Origin: Sanguibacter inulinus
Lineage (GTDB): Bacteria; Actinomycetota; Actinomycetes; Actinomycetales; Cellulomonadaceae
Assembly (NCBI RefSeq): GCF_013415325.1
Contig: NZ_JACBYE010000026.1
Location: 1-59,054, forward strand
Direction: 5' to 3'
DNA: 59,054 nt
Shown: piece after piece, positions 32,795 through 41,943 of the stretch
How the letters are laid out: every line of letters starts with the position of its first letter
Position numbering within the stretch: the stretch's first letter is position 1
Made by a program: the position numbers and the translations under genes
Notes under the pieces: model-generated
Database searches by the model: none
Seen by the model: the letters and a program-made list of their open reading frames with translations, nothing else
What the model was told of the DNA's origin: nothing

Positions 32795-35719
32795 GTGGCT
32801 ACCCCGGTAGAGGTTGAGATCAACGGTCCCGACGGCACCCCGCGCACCGTCCGGTCTGCAGACGCGCACGCAGACCTCGTCGCGTCGCTCCGCAGAGCCG
32901 TCGACGGCGAGGTCTCCGACTCGACGCTCCGCCGTGCCGAGTACTCCTCGGACGCCTCCAACTACCGCGTCGTGCCGCAGGTCGTCGTGGTGCCCAAGGA
33001 CGTCGACGACGCGCTCGCGGCCATCACCGTCACCCGTGAGGCCGGTGTCCCGCTGACCACCCGCGGGGCAGGCACCTCGTGCGCCGGCAACTCTGTGGGC
33101 CCGGGCGTGGTGATCGACTTCTCCCGCCACGTCAACACGATCCACCACCTCGACGTCGAGAACCGCACCGCGCGCATCGACCCCGGCGTGGTCATGTCGT
33201 CCTTGCAGAAGGTCGCCGCGCCGCACGGCCTGCGCTTCGGCCCCGACCCGTCGACCCAGAACCGCGCGACCCTCGGCGGCATGATCGGCAACAACGCCTG
33301 CGGTCCGCACGCCGTCGCCTACGGGCGCACGGCCGACAACGTCGTCGAGCTCGACGTCGTCGACGGCCTGGGCCGCCGCTTCACAGCGGGGGCCGACGGT
33401 CGGGGCGTCGACAGGGTGCCCGGGCTCGGCGAGCTCGTCACCACCAACATGGCCCTGCTGCGGACCGAGCTCGGCCGCTTCGGCCGCCAGGTGTCCGGCT
33501 ACTCCCTCGAGCACCTCCTGCCGGAGAACGGCACGAACCTCGCCAAGGCCCTCGTCGGGACCGAGGGCACCGTCATGTCGATCCTCGGGGCGACGGTGAA
33601 CCTCGTGCCGATCGCCGGCGCCCCGACCCTCGTGGTCCTCGGCTACCCGGACATGCCGAGCGCGGCCGACGCCGTCCCTGCGCTGCTCACGCACTCGCCG
33701 CTCGCCGTCGAGGGCCTCGACGCCCGCCTCGTCGACGTCGTCCGTCGCGCCAAGGGCGCAGGCTCGGTCCCCGAGCTGCCGCCGGGCGGCGGCTGGCTCA
33801 TGGTCGAGGTCGGCGGCACGACAGCCCAGGAGGCTCTCGCCAACGCCGAGGCGATCGTCCGTGACTCCGGCACGACCGCGACCCGCATCCTCCCCGCAGG
33901 TCCCGAGGCGACGGCCATGTGGCAGATCCGCGCCGACGGCGCCGGGCTCGCCGGCCGCACGCCGTCTGGCGCGCAGGCCTGGCCCGGCTGGGAAGACTCG
34001 GCGGTCCCGCCCGTCCACCTCGGCGCGTACCTGCGCGACCTCGACGCGCTCATGGCGCGGTACGGCGTCGACGGTCTGCCCTACGGCCACTTCGGCGACG
34101 GCTGCGTGCACCTGCGCATCGACATCCCGCTCGAGGCCTCGGGCGACGTCCTGAGGTCCTTCATGACCGAGGCTGCTGCGCTCGTCGGCACCTACGGGGG
34201 GTCGCTCTCGGGCGAGCACGGCGACGGCCGCGCCCGCTCGGAGCTGCTGCCCTCGATGTACTCGGCCGAGGCCATCAGCGTCTTCGAGCAGTTCAAGGCG
34301 CTCTTCGACCCCCACGACCTGCTCAACCCGGGCGTCCTCGTGCGTCCCGACGCCGTCGACGCGCACCTGCGCCGCCCGGCCGCCAAGCCCGTCGCGCTCT
34401 CGGGCGGCTTCGGTTTCGGGCACGACGGCGGCGACTTCACCACCTCGGTCCACCGCTGCGTCGGCGTCGGCAAGTGCCGCGCGGACTCGACAGCCGCGGG
34501 CGGCTTCATGTGCCCCTCGTACCTCGCGACCAAGGACGAGAAGGACTCGACCCGTGGCCGCGCCCGCGTGCTCCAGGAGATGGCCAACGGCACCCTGGTC
34601 ACCGGTGGCTGGCGCTCGCCCGAGGTGCACGAGGCCCTCGACCTCTGCCTGTCCTGCAAGGCTTGCTCGAGCGACTGCCCGGCCGGGGTCGACATGGCCC
34701 AGTACAAGTCCCAGGTGCTGCACGAGTCCTACAAGGGCCGGCTGCGTCCGATGAACCACTACGTGCTCGGCTGGCTGCCCCGCTGGGCGCACCTCGCGAG
34801 CCGCATGCCGCGGCTGGTCAACCTTGCGCTGAGCGTCAAGCCGCTCGCGAAGCTGTCGCTCACCATCGGCGGCATGGACACCCGACGCTCGATCCCGTCC
34901 TTCGCCGACGTGCCCTTCCGCACCTGGTGGAAGCGCCAGGGCGCGGCAGCAGCCGCCGGCTCGCGTGCCGCGGGCACCACGAGCGAACGCCGCAAGCCCA
35001 AGGTCGTCCTGTGGACCGACTCCTTCAGCGACTCCCTCGCCCCGTCGGTCCCCGAGGCCGCCGTCAAGGTGCTGCTCGCTGCTGGCTACGACGTCGTCGT
35101 CCCCGAGGGCGAGGCCTGCTGCGGTCTCACCTGGATCAGCACGGGACAGCTCGACGGCGCCAAGAAGAAGCTGTCGACGCTCCTCGACACCCTCGGTCCC
35201 TTCGCCGTCAACGGCGTGCCCATCGTCGGCCTCGAGCCGTCGTGCACAGCCGTGCTGCGCTCGGACCTGCTCGACCTCTTCCCCGACGACCCGCGCGCCC
35301 ACGCCGTCTCGACAGCCACGCACACCCTCGCCGAGCTGCTCACCGACCCGCAGACGCGCCCGGCCGAGGACTCCGGCTGGGCCGTGCCCGACCTCTCCGA
35401 CGTCACGGCCGTCGTGCAGCCGCACTGCCACCAGTACTCGGTCATGGGCTACAAGACCGACGAGGCCCTGCTCGTCGGGGCCGGCGCGAAGATCCGTACC
35501 CTCGCTGGCTGCTGCGGCCTCGCCGGGAACTTCGGCATGGAGAAGGGCCACTACGACGTCTCGGTCGCCGTGGCTGAGAATGCGCTCCTGCCCGCTCTGC
35601 GAGAGGCTGAGGAGGGCGACGTCTTCCTCGCCGACGGATTCTCCTGCCGCACCCAGGCCGACGACCTCGCCGGGGTGCAGGGCAAGGCGCTCGCCGAGCT
35701 CCTCGCCGACAGGCTCTGA
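32795..35719 (+). CDS. FAD-linked oxidase with C-terminal Fe-S domains (GlcD/D-lactate dehydrogenase type)
   Basis: A 974-residue respiratory-type 2-hydroxyacid dehydrogenase. The N-terminal half is FAD_binding_4 (TTRGAGTSCAGNS, NRATLGGMIGNNACGP) plus FAD-oxidase_C (LPYGHFGDGCVHLRID, SGEHGDGRAR). The C-terminal half has a ferredoxin-like pair of clusters (CVGVGKC and CLSCKACSSDCPAGVD) and two CCG-type motifs (EACCGLTW and AGCCGLAGNFG). The electron path is hydroxyacid to FAD to Fe-S to quinone. The substrate is probably D-lactate, glycolate or 2-hydroxyglutarate. GTG at 32795 gives the N terminus VATPVEVEING; a GTG at 32753 is also open. Confidence 0.92.
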   Translation: MATPVEVEINGPDGTPRTVRSADAHADLVASLRRAVDGEVSDSTLRRAEYSSDASNYRVVPQVVVVPKDVDDALAAITVTREAGVPLTTRGAGTSCAGNSVGPGVVIDFSRHVNTIHHLDVENRTARIDPGVVMSSLQKVAAPHGLRFGPDPSTQNRATLGGMIGNNACGPHAVAYGRTADNVVELDVVDGLGRRFTAGADGRGVDRVPGLGELVTTNMALLRTELGRFGRQVSGYSLEHLLPENGTNLAKALVGTEGTVMSILGATVNLVPIAGAPTLVVLGYPDMPSAADAVPALLTHSPLAVEGLDARLVDVVRRAKGAGSVPELPPGGGWLMVEVGGTTAQEALANAEAIVRDSGTTATRILPAGPEATAMWQIRADGAGLAGRTPSGAQAWPGWEDSAVPPVHLGAYLRDLDALMARYGVDGLPYGHFGDGCVHLRIDIPLEASGDVLRSFMTEAAALVGTYGGSLSGEHGDGRARSELLPSMYSAEAISVFEQFKALFDPHDLLNPGVLVRPDAVDAHLRRPAAKPVALSGGFGFGHDGGDFTTSVHRCVGVGKCRADSTAAGGFMCPSYLATKDEKDSTRGRARVLQEMANGTLVTGGWRSPEVHEALDLCLSCKACSSDCPAGVDMAQYKSQVLHESYKGRLRPMNHYVLGWLPRWAHLASRMPRLVNLALSVKPLAKLSLTIGGMDTRRSIPSFADVPFRTWWKRQGAAAAAGSRAAGTTSERRKPKVVLWTDSFSDSLAPSVPEAAVKVLLAAGYDVVVPEGEACCGLTWISTGQLDGAKKKLSTLLDTLGPFAVNGVPIVGLEPSCTAVLRSDLLDLFPDDPRAHAVSTATHTLAELLTDPQTRPAEDSGWAVPDLSDVTAVVQPHCHQYSVMGYKTDEALLVGAGAKIRTLAGCCGLAGNFGMEKGHYDVSVAVAENALLPALREAEEGDVFLADGFSCRTQADDLAGVQGKALAELLADRL

Positions 35720-35784
35720 GCCGTCGCGCGACAGGCGTCGCAGGTCGTCACCACGACCGTCACGACATCGTTGATTGGAGCACC

Positions 35785-36429
35785 ATGACCCGCATCGTCA
35801 TCGTCGGAGGCCACGGCAAGATCGCGCTCAAGCTGGCCGCGCTGCTCACCACCGCAGGCCACGAGGTCACGTCGCTCGTGCGCAACCCGGACCACCGCGA
35901 CGACGTCGCCGCCACGGGCGCTGCGCCCGTCGTCGCCGACGTCGAGAAGCTCAGCACCTCGTCGATCGGCGACGTGATCGCCGGGCACGACGTGGTCGTC
36001 TGGTCCGCGGGGGCCGGCGGGGGCTCGCCCGAGCGCACCTACGCCGTCGACCGCGACGCGGCGATCCGGTCGATCGACGCCGCTGTCGCTGCAGGCGTCC
36101 CGCGTTACGTGATGGTCTCGTACATGGGTGCGAAGACCGACCACGGGGTGCCCGAGGACAACTCCTTCTTCGCCTACGCCGAGTCCAAGGCGGCGGCAGA
36201 CGAGCACCTGCGCCAGTCCTCCCTCGGCTGGACGATCCTCGGCCCGAGCAGCCTCACCGACGACCCGGGGACGGGCGCGATCGAGGTCGGCGACGACCTG
36301 GAGTCGGGCTCTGTCCCGCGTGACGACGTCGCTGCTGTCGCCGCAGCCGTCATCGAGGCTCCGGCCTCGGTCGGCCGCACGATCCAGTTCAACTCCGGTC
36401 CGACCCCGATCAGCGACCTCTTCGACTGA
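35785..36429 (+). CDS. NAD(P)-binding atypical short-chain dehydrogenase (SDR_a5-like)
   Basis: A 214-residue Rossmann protein with the glycine-rich motif VGGHGKIA at residues 7-14, the segment VVVWSAGAGGG and the YAESKAAAD helix carrying the Tyr/Lys pair. These NAD(P)-binding proteins, related to YwnB and NmrA, act as oxidoreductases or redox sensors; the substrate is not known. TTGGAG lies before the ATG. It stands alone; the lower-GC gene begins 84 bp downstream. Confidence 0.88.
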   Translation: MTRIVIVGGHGKIALKLAALLTTAGHEVTSLVRNPDHRDDVAATGAAPVVADVEKLSTSSIGDVIAGHDVVVWSAGAGGGSPERTYAVDRDAAIRSIDAAVAAGVPRYVMVSYMGAKTDHGVPEDNSFFAYAESKAAADEHLRQSSLGWTILGPSSLTDDPGTGAIEVGDDLESGSVPRDDVAAVAAAVIEAPASVGRTIQFNSGPTPISDLFD

Positions 36430-36500
36430 CCCTTTGAAGCGTTTCCACCGTGCGTCTGGGCCTACGTAGCTTTCTTTCCTGCTCGGCTGGAGGCCTCAGA

Positions 36501-36506
36501 TAGGAT
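36501..36506 (+). promoter_or_regulatory. -10 element of the ATPase-DUF4435 gene
   Basis: TAGGAT ends seven bases before the ATG at 36514, so the message is predicted to be leaderless. No clear -35 is seen. Confidence 0.45.
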
Positions 36507-36513
36507 AGGCACC

Positions 36514-38151
36514 ATGGATGATGAGGGCGCGCGCGCGGAGCCGATAGCGCAGTGGGAGATTCCTTCTAGAGCAGGATCCCTGAATTTGGAGGCCAAAGCT
36601 GGCGAGGTGATGGTTTTCGTTGGTGCGAATGGTTCAGGAAAATCGGCACTGGCCGCCAGTTTCTCTTCAGTGACCCCTGCAGGAAAATTACAGAGGGTCC
36701 TCGCGCATCGAAAACTGTGGTTTCAAAATTCCGGACCGGACATAAGCGCCTCGGGTCGAGAGCAGTTTGAGCAGCAATTGGTGTATTTTAATCAGGCGCC
36801 CGAGTCGCGGTATATCGATCGTTCTGCCAACCAGAGAACGGATGTGGCTCTTTTTGACTTTCTTGGAAAGGTCGCTTCCGAAGATCATCGAATCGCACGA
36901 CTATCGCAGCAGGATCGGATGTCACCTGACGAGATTGATTCAGTGATGGGGGCTCGAGTCTTCGACAAACTTGAGGCTGTCCTGTCAGCAGCGGGGCTAA
37001 ATGTTCGGATTGAAATCCGGGGCGGACAGTCATTTAGCGCGGTCCACCGTGGGAACGGCGGTGAATACTCGATATCCAGGATGTCGGATGGTGAGAGGGC
37101 GGCTCTTCTGCTATCAGCCGAGGTGCTTTCTGCGCCTGACTCGTGCGTAATAATTTTGGATGAGCCAGAAAGGCATTTGCATCGTTCCGTCTCGGCGGGA
37201 CTAATTGAAGCACTTTTGGACGCAAGAGCGGATTGCTGCTTCGTTGTGATGACCCACGACCTTGACTTAGCTTCGAGCCTGAATGCCCGTTCCGGGGAGA
37301 CCTTTGCGGTCCTCGGACTCGAATGGGTCGGAGAGGAAGTTGCTTATTGGGATATCCAGCGAGTACGCGAAGACGAATCACTCACGGAGTCGGCACGCAG
37401 GGCGATTCTCGGGGGTCGGCAGAGGATACTATTCGTTGAGGGGGCTGACGGGAGTCTCGACTATTCCTTGTATCGTCACCTCTTCCCAGGGTGGACAATC
37501 GCCGCAGCCGGAGGGTGTGAATGGGTGATTCGAAGCGTAGAGGGCTTGCGCTCTGCGGCTGCTCACCATTGGGTGCATGCCGCAGGGGTGATTGATGGAG
37601 ACGGGCGAGAGGAAACGGAGCGATTGGCGCTTGCTTCGAAAAACGTTTGGGTGCTCCCGTGCTCCGAGGTGGAGAGTCTCTATTATCTTCCGGAAGTTAT
37701 ACGCGTGGTGGCTCGGCGTCGCGCTGCCGCAGACGGAACCGTTTGGTCGGATCTCTACGAAAAGGCAATATCTGAAGGTTTGCGAGCCCTTCGTTCTGCA
37801 GGCGTCGTTGAGCGGCTCGCCTTAGATCTGGCGAAGAAAGTAGCTTTCCGAAAGATTCGAGACTTTATAATGCCTGATCTTCGGGAGGCCTCGATAGAGG
37901 TCAAATTCTCCTCGCCGTACGACGGTATTCTTACAAGGCTCCGCGAACAGCTTGCAAGCGACGATTTCGCAGCCATCGTTCGCGAGGTCTCATTTCGAGA
38001 TTCAGGTTTTAGGTCCGCCATAGCGAAGGCGCTCGGATTTCAAAAGTATTCCCTATACGAAAATGCTGCTTTGCACGCGATAGGTCAGGAGTCTGCTCTC
38101 GCGGATGCGATACGACGCGAGATGGAGGTGGGCGGGCTGCCCTTGTCTTAA
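36514..38151 (+). CDS. ABC-type ATPase-DUF4435 (TOPRIM) fusion, PARIS-like defence protein
   Basis: A 545-residue protein in two domains. Residues 25-265 form an SMC/ABC-like ATPase: Walker A GANGSGKS (37-44), signature MSDGER (190-195), Walker B CVIILDEPE with D216/E217 and switch His248 in VMTHD. Residues 303-545 match DUF4435, a TOPRIM-related nuclease fold: VEG with Glu309, VIDGDG with Asp361/Asp363 and SEVESLYYLP. In PARIS, AriA (ATPase) holds AriB (DUF4435 nuclease) until a phage anti-restriction protein is sensed; fused forms exist. Base composition and codon use are clearly more A/T-rich than all neighbours, indicating recent transfer. It is a single-gene insert without integrase. Confidence 0.84.
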   Translation: MDDEGARAEPIAQWEIPSRAGSLNLEAKAGEVMVFVGANGSGKSALAASFSSVTPAGKLQRVLAHRKLWFQNSGPDISASGREQFEQQLVYFNQAPESRYIDRSANQRTDVALFDFLGKVASEDHRIARLSQQDRMSPDEIDSVMGARVFDKLEAVLSAAGLNVRIEIRGGQSFSAVHRGNGGEYSISRMSDGERAALLLSAEVLSAPDSCVIILDEPERHLHRSVSAGLIEALLDARADCCFVVMTHDLDLASSLNARSGETFAVLGLEWVGEEVAYWDIQRVREDESLTESARRAILGGRQRILFVEGADGSLDYSLYRHLFPGWTIAAAGGCEWVIRSVEGLRSAAAHHWVHAAGVIDGDGREETERLALASKNVWVLPCSEVESLYYLPEVIRVVARRRAAADGTVWSDLYEKAISEGLRALRSAGVVERLALDLAKKVAFRKIRDFIMPDLREASIEVKFSSPYDGILTRLREQLASDDFAAIVREVSFRDSGFRSAIAKALGFQKYSLYENAALHAIGQESALADAIRREMEVGGLPLS

Positions 38152-38295
38152 CTGATCGATCACGGCCAGAGCGCGATCTAGATATGTCAGCGGCATCTAA
38201 GGGTGGAGATGTACGCCGCCGGCTGCAACGCGGCTTCCGCTGTCGACCGCCCTCTCCCACTGTCGCCCCACGCCGGGCGGTGGCACGATGGGCGG

Positions 38296-38643
38296 ATGCT
38301 CTTCGCCTTCTCTGTCGCCCCGCTCGGTGCTGGGGAGTCCGTCACGGACTCCGTCGCCGAGGCCGTCCGCATCGTCCGTGAGTCCGGTCTGCCCAACCGC
38401 ACCGACTCGATGTTCACGACCATCGAGGGGGAGTGGGACGAGTGCATGGACGTCATCAAGCGCGCGACCGAAGCGGTCGGCGCCGGCGGGCACAGGGTCT
38501 CGCTCGTGGTGAAGGTTGACATCCGCCCCGGGCACACCGGCGAGCTCGACGGCAAGGTCGAGCGTGTCGAGGCACGGCTCGCGGCCTCGACGGGCAGCGC
38601 GACAGGCAGCACAGACAGCGGGACGCGGTCCGACCGCGTGTGA
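38296..38643 (+). CDS. Thiamine-binding protein, MTH1187/YkoF family
   Basis: A 115-residue ferredoxin-like-fold protein. The first 95 residues match the Thiamine_BP (DUF77) family: FAFSVAPLGAGESVTDSVAEA, then NRTDSMFTTIEGEWDE and SLVVKVDIRPGHTGELD. Family members bind thiamine or hydroxymethylpyrimidine in the cytoplasm. A Ser/Thr tail follows. I start at ATG 38296; the upstream in-frame codons extend into the foreign segment. The 144-bp gap before it shows no other gene. Confidence 0.86.
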   Translation: MLFAFSVAPLGAGESVTDSVAEAVRIVRESGLPNRTDSMFTTIEGEWDECMDVIKRATEAVGAGGHRVSLVVKVDIRPGHTGELDGKVERVEARLAASTGSATGSTDSGTRSDRV

Positions 38644-38735
38644 CATGGACCTCCGCCGTGCAGGTCTGGTCTTGCTCCACCCACGAGGGTCCCACGACCC
38701 TGTCGCCGTGAGGTCGGGATCGCTACCCTGTGGGG

Positions 38736-39842
38736 ATGCCCCTGTTCGACCTCGAGGGTGGCGCGCGCGCCGAGCCCGTGACGACGATGCGCCCTGACGA
38801 CGCCTCGTTCGGGCAGGTCCTCTCGGTCGTCCTCGAGCACCTCCCGACGCTGCTCGGCGAGCGGCTCTTCATGACCCTCGAGCGTGAGGCGGCTCCGGCC
38901 GCCCTCGGTGATGGTGCCGCGACGGTGCTCGCGATCGACGCCGCAGGCGACCCGGTGGTCGTCCAGGCCGTGCCGCTGCTCGCCGCCCAGCATCTCGTCG
39001 TCGCGCTCCGAGGTGCCGGACGGGCCTCGGGGATCACCCGGCGAGCCTTCGCCGCGTCCTATGCCCAGGGGCCCGACAGGTTCCACCGTGACCTCGCCGC
39101 GTTCTTCGACCGGGACGGCGCACCGCGCGCGACGGGATCAGGCCGCACGGCCCGCCTGGTCCTGGTCTGCTCGGAGATCGACGACGACGCTGTCGAGGCG
39201 GTCTCGTTCCTCTCGGTCGACGCCGCGCGGGTACAGGTCCTCACGGTCGGGGTCGTCGAGGGGGCGAACGGTCGACGTCTGCTCGACGTGTCGTCCTTGC
39301 GGCCCGGAGAGCTCGGGGCCCGTCAGACGGTCTCGCTCGACCTGAGCACTCCCGGCGCCGACCTTGACGTCCGCCCGCAGGCGCCAGCCGAGACGACGTC
39401 CGCGCCTGGCCAGAGCCCCGCCGAGGCGCAGCCTCTCCATGCCTTCGGACGCAGCGGCCCGCAGCCAGCAGGGCCGGGTCCAGCGCCCCGGCGTGAACGT
39501 TCCTACCCGGTCTACGACTCGCCCCCGCAGGACGGTGAGCCCGTCGAGACGAGCGCCGCGCCCCCCGTCGACGCCCGGCTCGCCCTCGTCGCGCGCACCC
39601 TCCAGGAACCGCTCGACCTCGTGTGGGTCCGGCACCGCCGCGGCGAGCGTCTCGAGGTGGTCCTGGGCCTCGACGGTCTGCTGCACGCCCCGGACGGCGC
39701 GAGCTTCGGCGACCCCGACGCAGCCGTGCAGGCGCTGTCCGGCTCGTCGTCCTCGAACGGCTGGCGGGTCTGGCGCGCGGGCGAGGCAGGACCGAGCCTC
39801 GACGAGCTCGTCTCAGAGGCTCAGGAGTCCGACCAGCCGTAG
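38736..39842 (+). CDS. RAMA-domain protein with degenerate nuclease-like N terminus
   Basis: A 368-residue cytoplasmic protein. The last 75 residues match RAMA, a domain from restriction systems thought to read modified DNA (GLDGLLHAPDGASF, then DPDAAVQALSG and the terminal NGWRVWR). The N-terminal 180 residues recall NucS/DUF91-like PD-(D/E)XK folds (VLAIDAAGDPVVVQAV, then ALRGAGRASG), but the catalytic E-x-K is not visible. A Pro-rich linker separates the halves. A -10 box TACCCT (38724-38729) six bases before the ATG supports this leaderless start. The 3' end overlaps the convergent hydrolase gene by 22 bp. Confidence 0.72.
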   Translation: MPLFDLEGGARAEPVTTMRPDDASFGQVLSVVLEHLPTLLGERLFMTLEREAAPAALGDGAATVLAIDAAGDPVVVQAVPLLAAQHLVVALRGAGRASGITRRAFAASYAQGPDRFHRDLAAFFDRDGAPRATGSGRTARLVLVCSEIDDDAVEAVSFLSVDAARVQVLTVGVVEGANGRRLLDVSSLRPGELGARQTVSLDLSTPGADLDVRPQAPAETTSAPGQSPAEAQPLHAFGRSGPQPAGPGPAPRRERSYPVYDSPPQDGEPVETSAAPPVDARLALVARTLQEPLDLVWVRHRRGERLEVVLGLDGLLHAPDGASFGDPDAAVQALSGSSSSNGWRVWRAGEAGPSLDELVSEAQESDQP

Positions 39843-40930
39843 GCGCTCGCCCACCGCTGTATCTGCGCGTAGTACACGCTGCGCACAGGCAGGGCCGACA
39901 GGGCGAGGTCGTGGACCGCCCCGGCGATCCGGGCCACCGTGACTGTCGGCCCGAGCTGGACGGCCCGCCGGACGATGGCCTCCACGTCGAGCACTGAGTC
40001 GGCCGAGCGCATGTCCTCCGACCACCGCGGCGAGATCACGGTCTTCGACGAGGCCATCATCAGGACAGGCTGCGTGATGCGCAGCCCACGGGCCACCTCG
40101 GCGTGGCCGGCGATGATCGCCCGCAGCCACCCGGCCCGGACGGGGAAGGTCGGGGTGGGCCGCCAGCGCTCGTCGAACTCCCACTCTCCACCGTCGGACC
40201 TGCGGATGGTGCGTGCGTAGTTCCCGGTGTCGATGTTGGGCAGCGGGGCCTTCGCCTGGAACCTGGCGAGCTGCGTGATCGCGGGCGTCGAGACCGTGCG
40301 GACCACGGACGAGCCCTGCAGCTCGAGCCACGGGCTGTTGAGGACCAGGCCCGAGGTCTGGCCGGGGTGCCGGTCTGCCCACAGCACGGCCGTGAGCCCA
40401 CCTGTCGAGTGGCCGTGCAGCATGACGGCCGTGTGCGGGCCGAGGTCGACCCGGATCTCGGCCAGGGCTGCGGCGAGGTCTTCGTCGTAGGTGCGCAGCG
40501 TCGTCACGTAGCCGGGAGTCTGGCCGGGGCGCAGGCTCCGGCCGTACTTGCGCAGGTCGAGCGCGTAGAAGGCGACACCTTGCCGGTGCCAGAACTCTGC
40601 GGTCTCGGTCTGGAAGAAGTAGTCGGACCACCCGTGCACGTAGAGGACGGCGCGGGCCGAGCGCACGGCGTCCGGCGGACGGTACCGCACCAGGGAGGCG
40701 ACGACAGGCCCCTCGTCGTCAGGGGTGAGCTCGAGGGTCCGCACCTCGTAGGGCTCGCCGAGGACGTCCTGCTCCCAGCCCGCGCCGCGCGTGCGCGGCG
40801 ACGCGGCCCGCGTCCGGCGGGCGAGCTCGTGCGCGACCACGTCGGAGATGTGCGCGTCGAGGGCCGGCACGACACCCTCGGGGGTCTCGGCACGCGACAA
40901 GAACCTCGGCAGCGGGACCCGGTCCGTCAT
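39821..40930 (-). CDS. Alpha/beta-hydrolase (serine aminopeptidase S33-like)
   Basis: A 369-residue soluble hydrolase of the monoglyceride-lipase/lysophospholipase group (Hydrolase_4). It has the oxyanion region YVHGWSDYFFQ, the DLRKYGRS loop, the nucleophile elbow GHSTGG and a late His in GAVHDLALS. No signal peptide is seen. The ATG overlaps the stop of the quinone-oxidoreductase gene (ATGA), so the two are co-expressed. The physiological substrate is unknown. Confidence 0.88.
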   Translation of the reverse strand: MTDRVPLPRFLSRAETPEGVVPALDAHISDVVAHELARRTRAASPRTRGAGWEQDVLGEPYEVRTLELTPDDEGPVVASLVRYRPPDAVRSARAVLYVHGWSDYFFQTETAEFWHRQGVAFYALDLRKYGRSLRPGQTPGYVTTLRTYDEDLAAALAEIRVDLGPHTAVMLHGHSTGGLTAVLWADRHPGQTSGLVLNSPWLELQGSSVVRTVSTPAITQLARFQAKAPLPNIDTGNYARTIRRSDGGEWEFDERWRPTPTFPVRAGWLRAIIAGHAEVARGLRITQPVLMMASSKTVISPRWSEDMRSADSVLDVEAIVRRAVQLGPTVTVARIAGAVHDLALSALPVRSVYYAQIQRWASAYGWSDS

Positions 40931-41886
40931 GGCGTCAGGACGATCTTGCCGACGTGCTCCCCGCCGGCGAGCCGGGTCACGGCGTCGCGCGCCCCGCTGA
41001 GCGGGTAGGTCCGGTCGATGCGGGGGCGCAGGTCGGTGCGCACCATGAAGGCCAGCAGGTCAGACAGCTCGTCGCGGGTGCCCATGGTGGCGCCGAGCAC
41101 CGAGATCTCGTTGAAGAAGATCCGCGTGAGCTCAGCGGCTGTGGGGTCCCCGGAGGTGGCCCCGGCGACCACGATGGTCCCGCCGGGCCGGACGGAGCGG
41201 ACCGAGTGCGACCAGGTCGCTGCGCCGACCGACTCGATCACCGCGTCGACCCGGTGCGGGAGCCGAGCACCGCTCTCGAGCACGTGCGCGGCTCCGAGGG
41301 CTGCGGCAGCTGCACGCTTCGTGCCGGACCGGCTGGTGACGATCACCTCGAGACCGGCCGCAGCACCGAGCGCGACCGCCGCCGTCGCGAGACCACCGCC
41401 GGCCCCCTGCACCAGGACGCTCTGACCCGGGGTGAGCCGGGCCGACCTGAACAGCATCCTGTACGCGGTGAGCCACGCCGTCGGGATGCATGCGGCCTCC
41501 TCGAAGGAGAGGTCCGAGGGCATGGGCACCAGGTTGTGGGTCGGCACGCTCACCTGCTCGGCCAGGGTGCCGTCGTACCTCTCCGAGAGGAGGGTGCGCG
41601 GCTCGTCCGGACCGACGCCGTGGCCGTCCGCGCCGATCACCGCGTGCACGACGACAGCGGACCCGTCGGGTGCGTAGCCCGCGGCGTCGGTGCCGAGGAT
41701 CATCGGGAGCTGCTCGGCCCGCAGACCGACGCCGCGCAGCGACCAGAGGTCGTGGTGGTTGAGGCTCGCGGCCCTCACGTCGACGGTCGTCCACGCGTCG
41801 CGGCTCGCCGGCTCAGGCCTGTCACCGACCTCGAGGCCGTCTGCGGGCGAGTCGGGCGAGAAGCGCGTCACGGATGCGGCAAGCAT
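40927..41886 (-). CDS. Zinc-type alcohol dehydrogenase / quinone oxidoreductase-like protein
   Basis: A 319-residue MDR-superfamily oxidoreductase with a GroES-like N-terminal domain (SLNHHDLWSLRG, LGTDAAGYAPDG) and a Rossmann domain with the nucleotide loop VQGAGGGLATAAVALG. The structural-zinc cysteines are absent, so it belongs to the quinone-oxidoreductase-like branch that uses NADPH. A -10 box TACGTT (minus strand, 41898 to 41893) lies six bases before the ATG, so it is probably leaderless. It heads a two-gene operon with the hydrolase. Confidence 0.88.
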   Translation of the reverse strand: MLAASVTRFSPDSPADGLEVGDRPEPASRDAWTTVDVRAASLNHHDLWSLRGVGLRAEQLPMILGTDAAGYAPDGSAVVVHAVIGADGHGVGPDEPRTLLSERYDGTLAEQVSVPTHNLVPMPSDLSFEEAACIPTAWLTAYRMLFRSARLTPGQSVLVQGAGGGLATAAVALGAAAGLEVIVTSRSGTKRAAAAALGAAHVLESGARLPHRVDAVIESVGAATWSHSVRSVRPGGTIVVAGATSGDPTAAELTRIFFNEISVLGATMGTRDELSDLLAFMVRTDLRPRIDRTYPLSGARDAVTRLAGGEHVGKIVLTP

Positions 41887-41943
41887 GGACCCAACGTACA
41901 GCGCACGGGCTCGGCGCGACGGGGACCAAGGTCGACGCCCTGG

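Noticed and set aside
32653-35551. Upstream extension of pnuC to more than 1100 residues
   Set aside because: The extra frame is antisense to the FAD/Fe-S dehydrogenase gene; PnuC begins at the ATG at 32653 in line with family length.
36430-38295. Insertion-sequence or integrase remnants around the low-GC gene
   Set aside because: No transposase fragment, terminal inverted repeat or flanking direct repeat could be seen at either border.
38152-38295. Extra start codons lengthening the thiamine-binding protein
   Set aside because: The added N terminus would lie in the border of the foreign segment and does not fit the family, which begins directly with the FAFSVAP strand.
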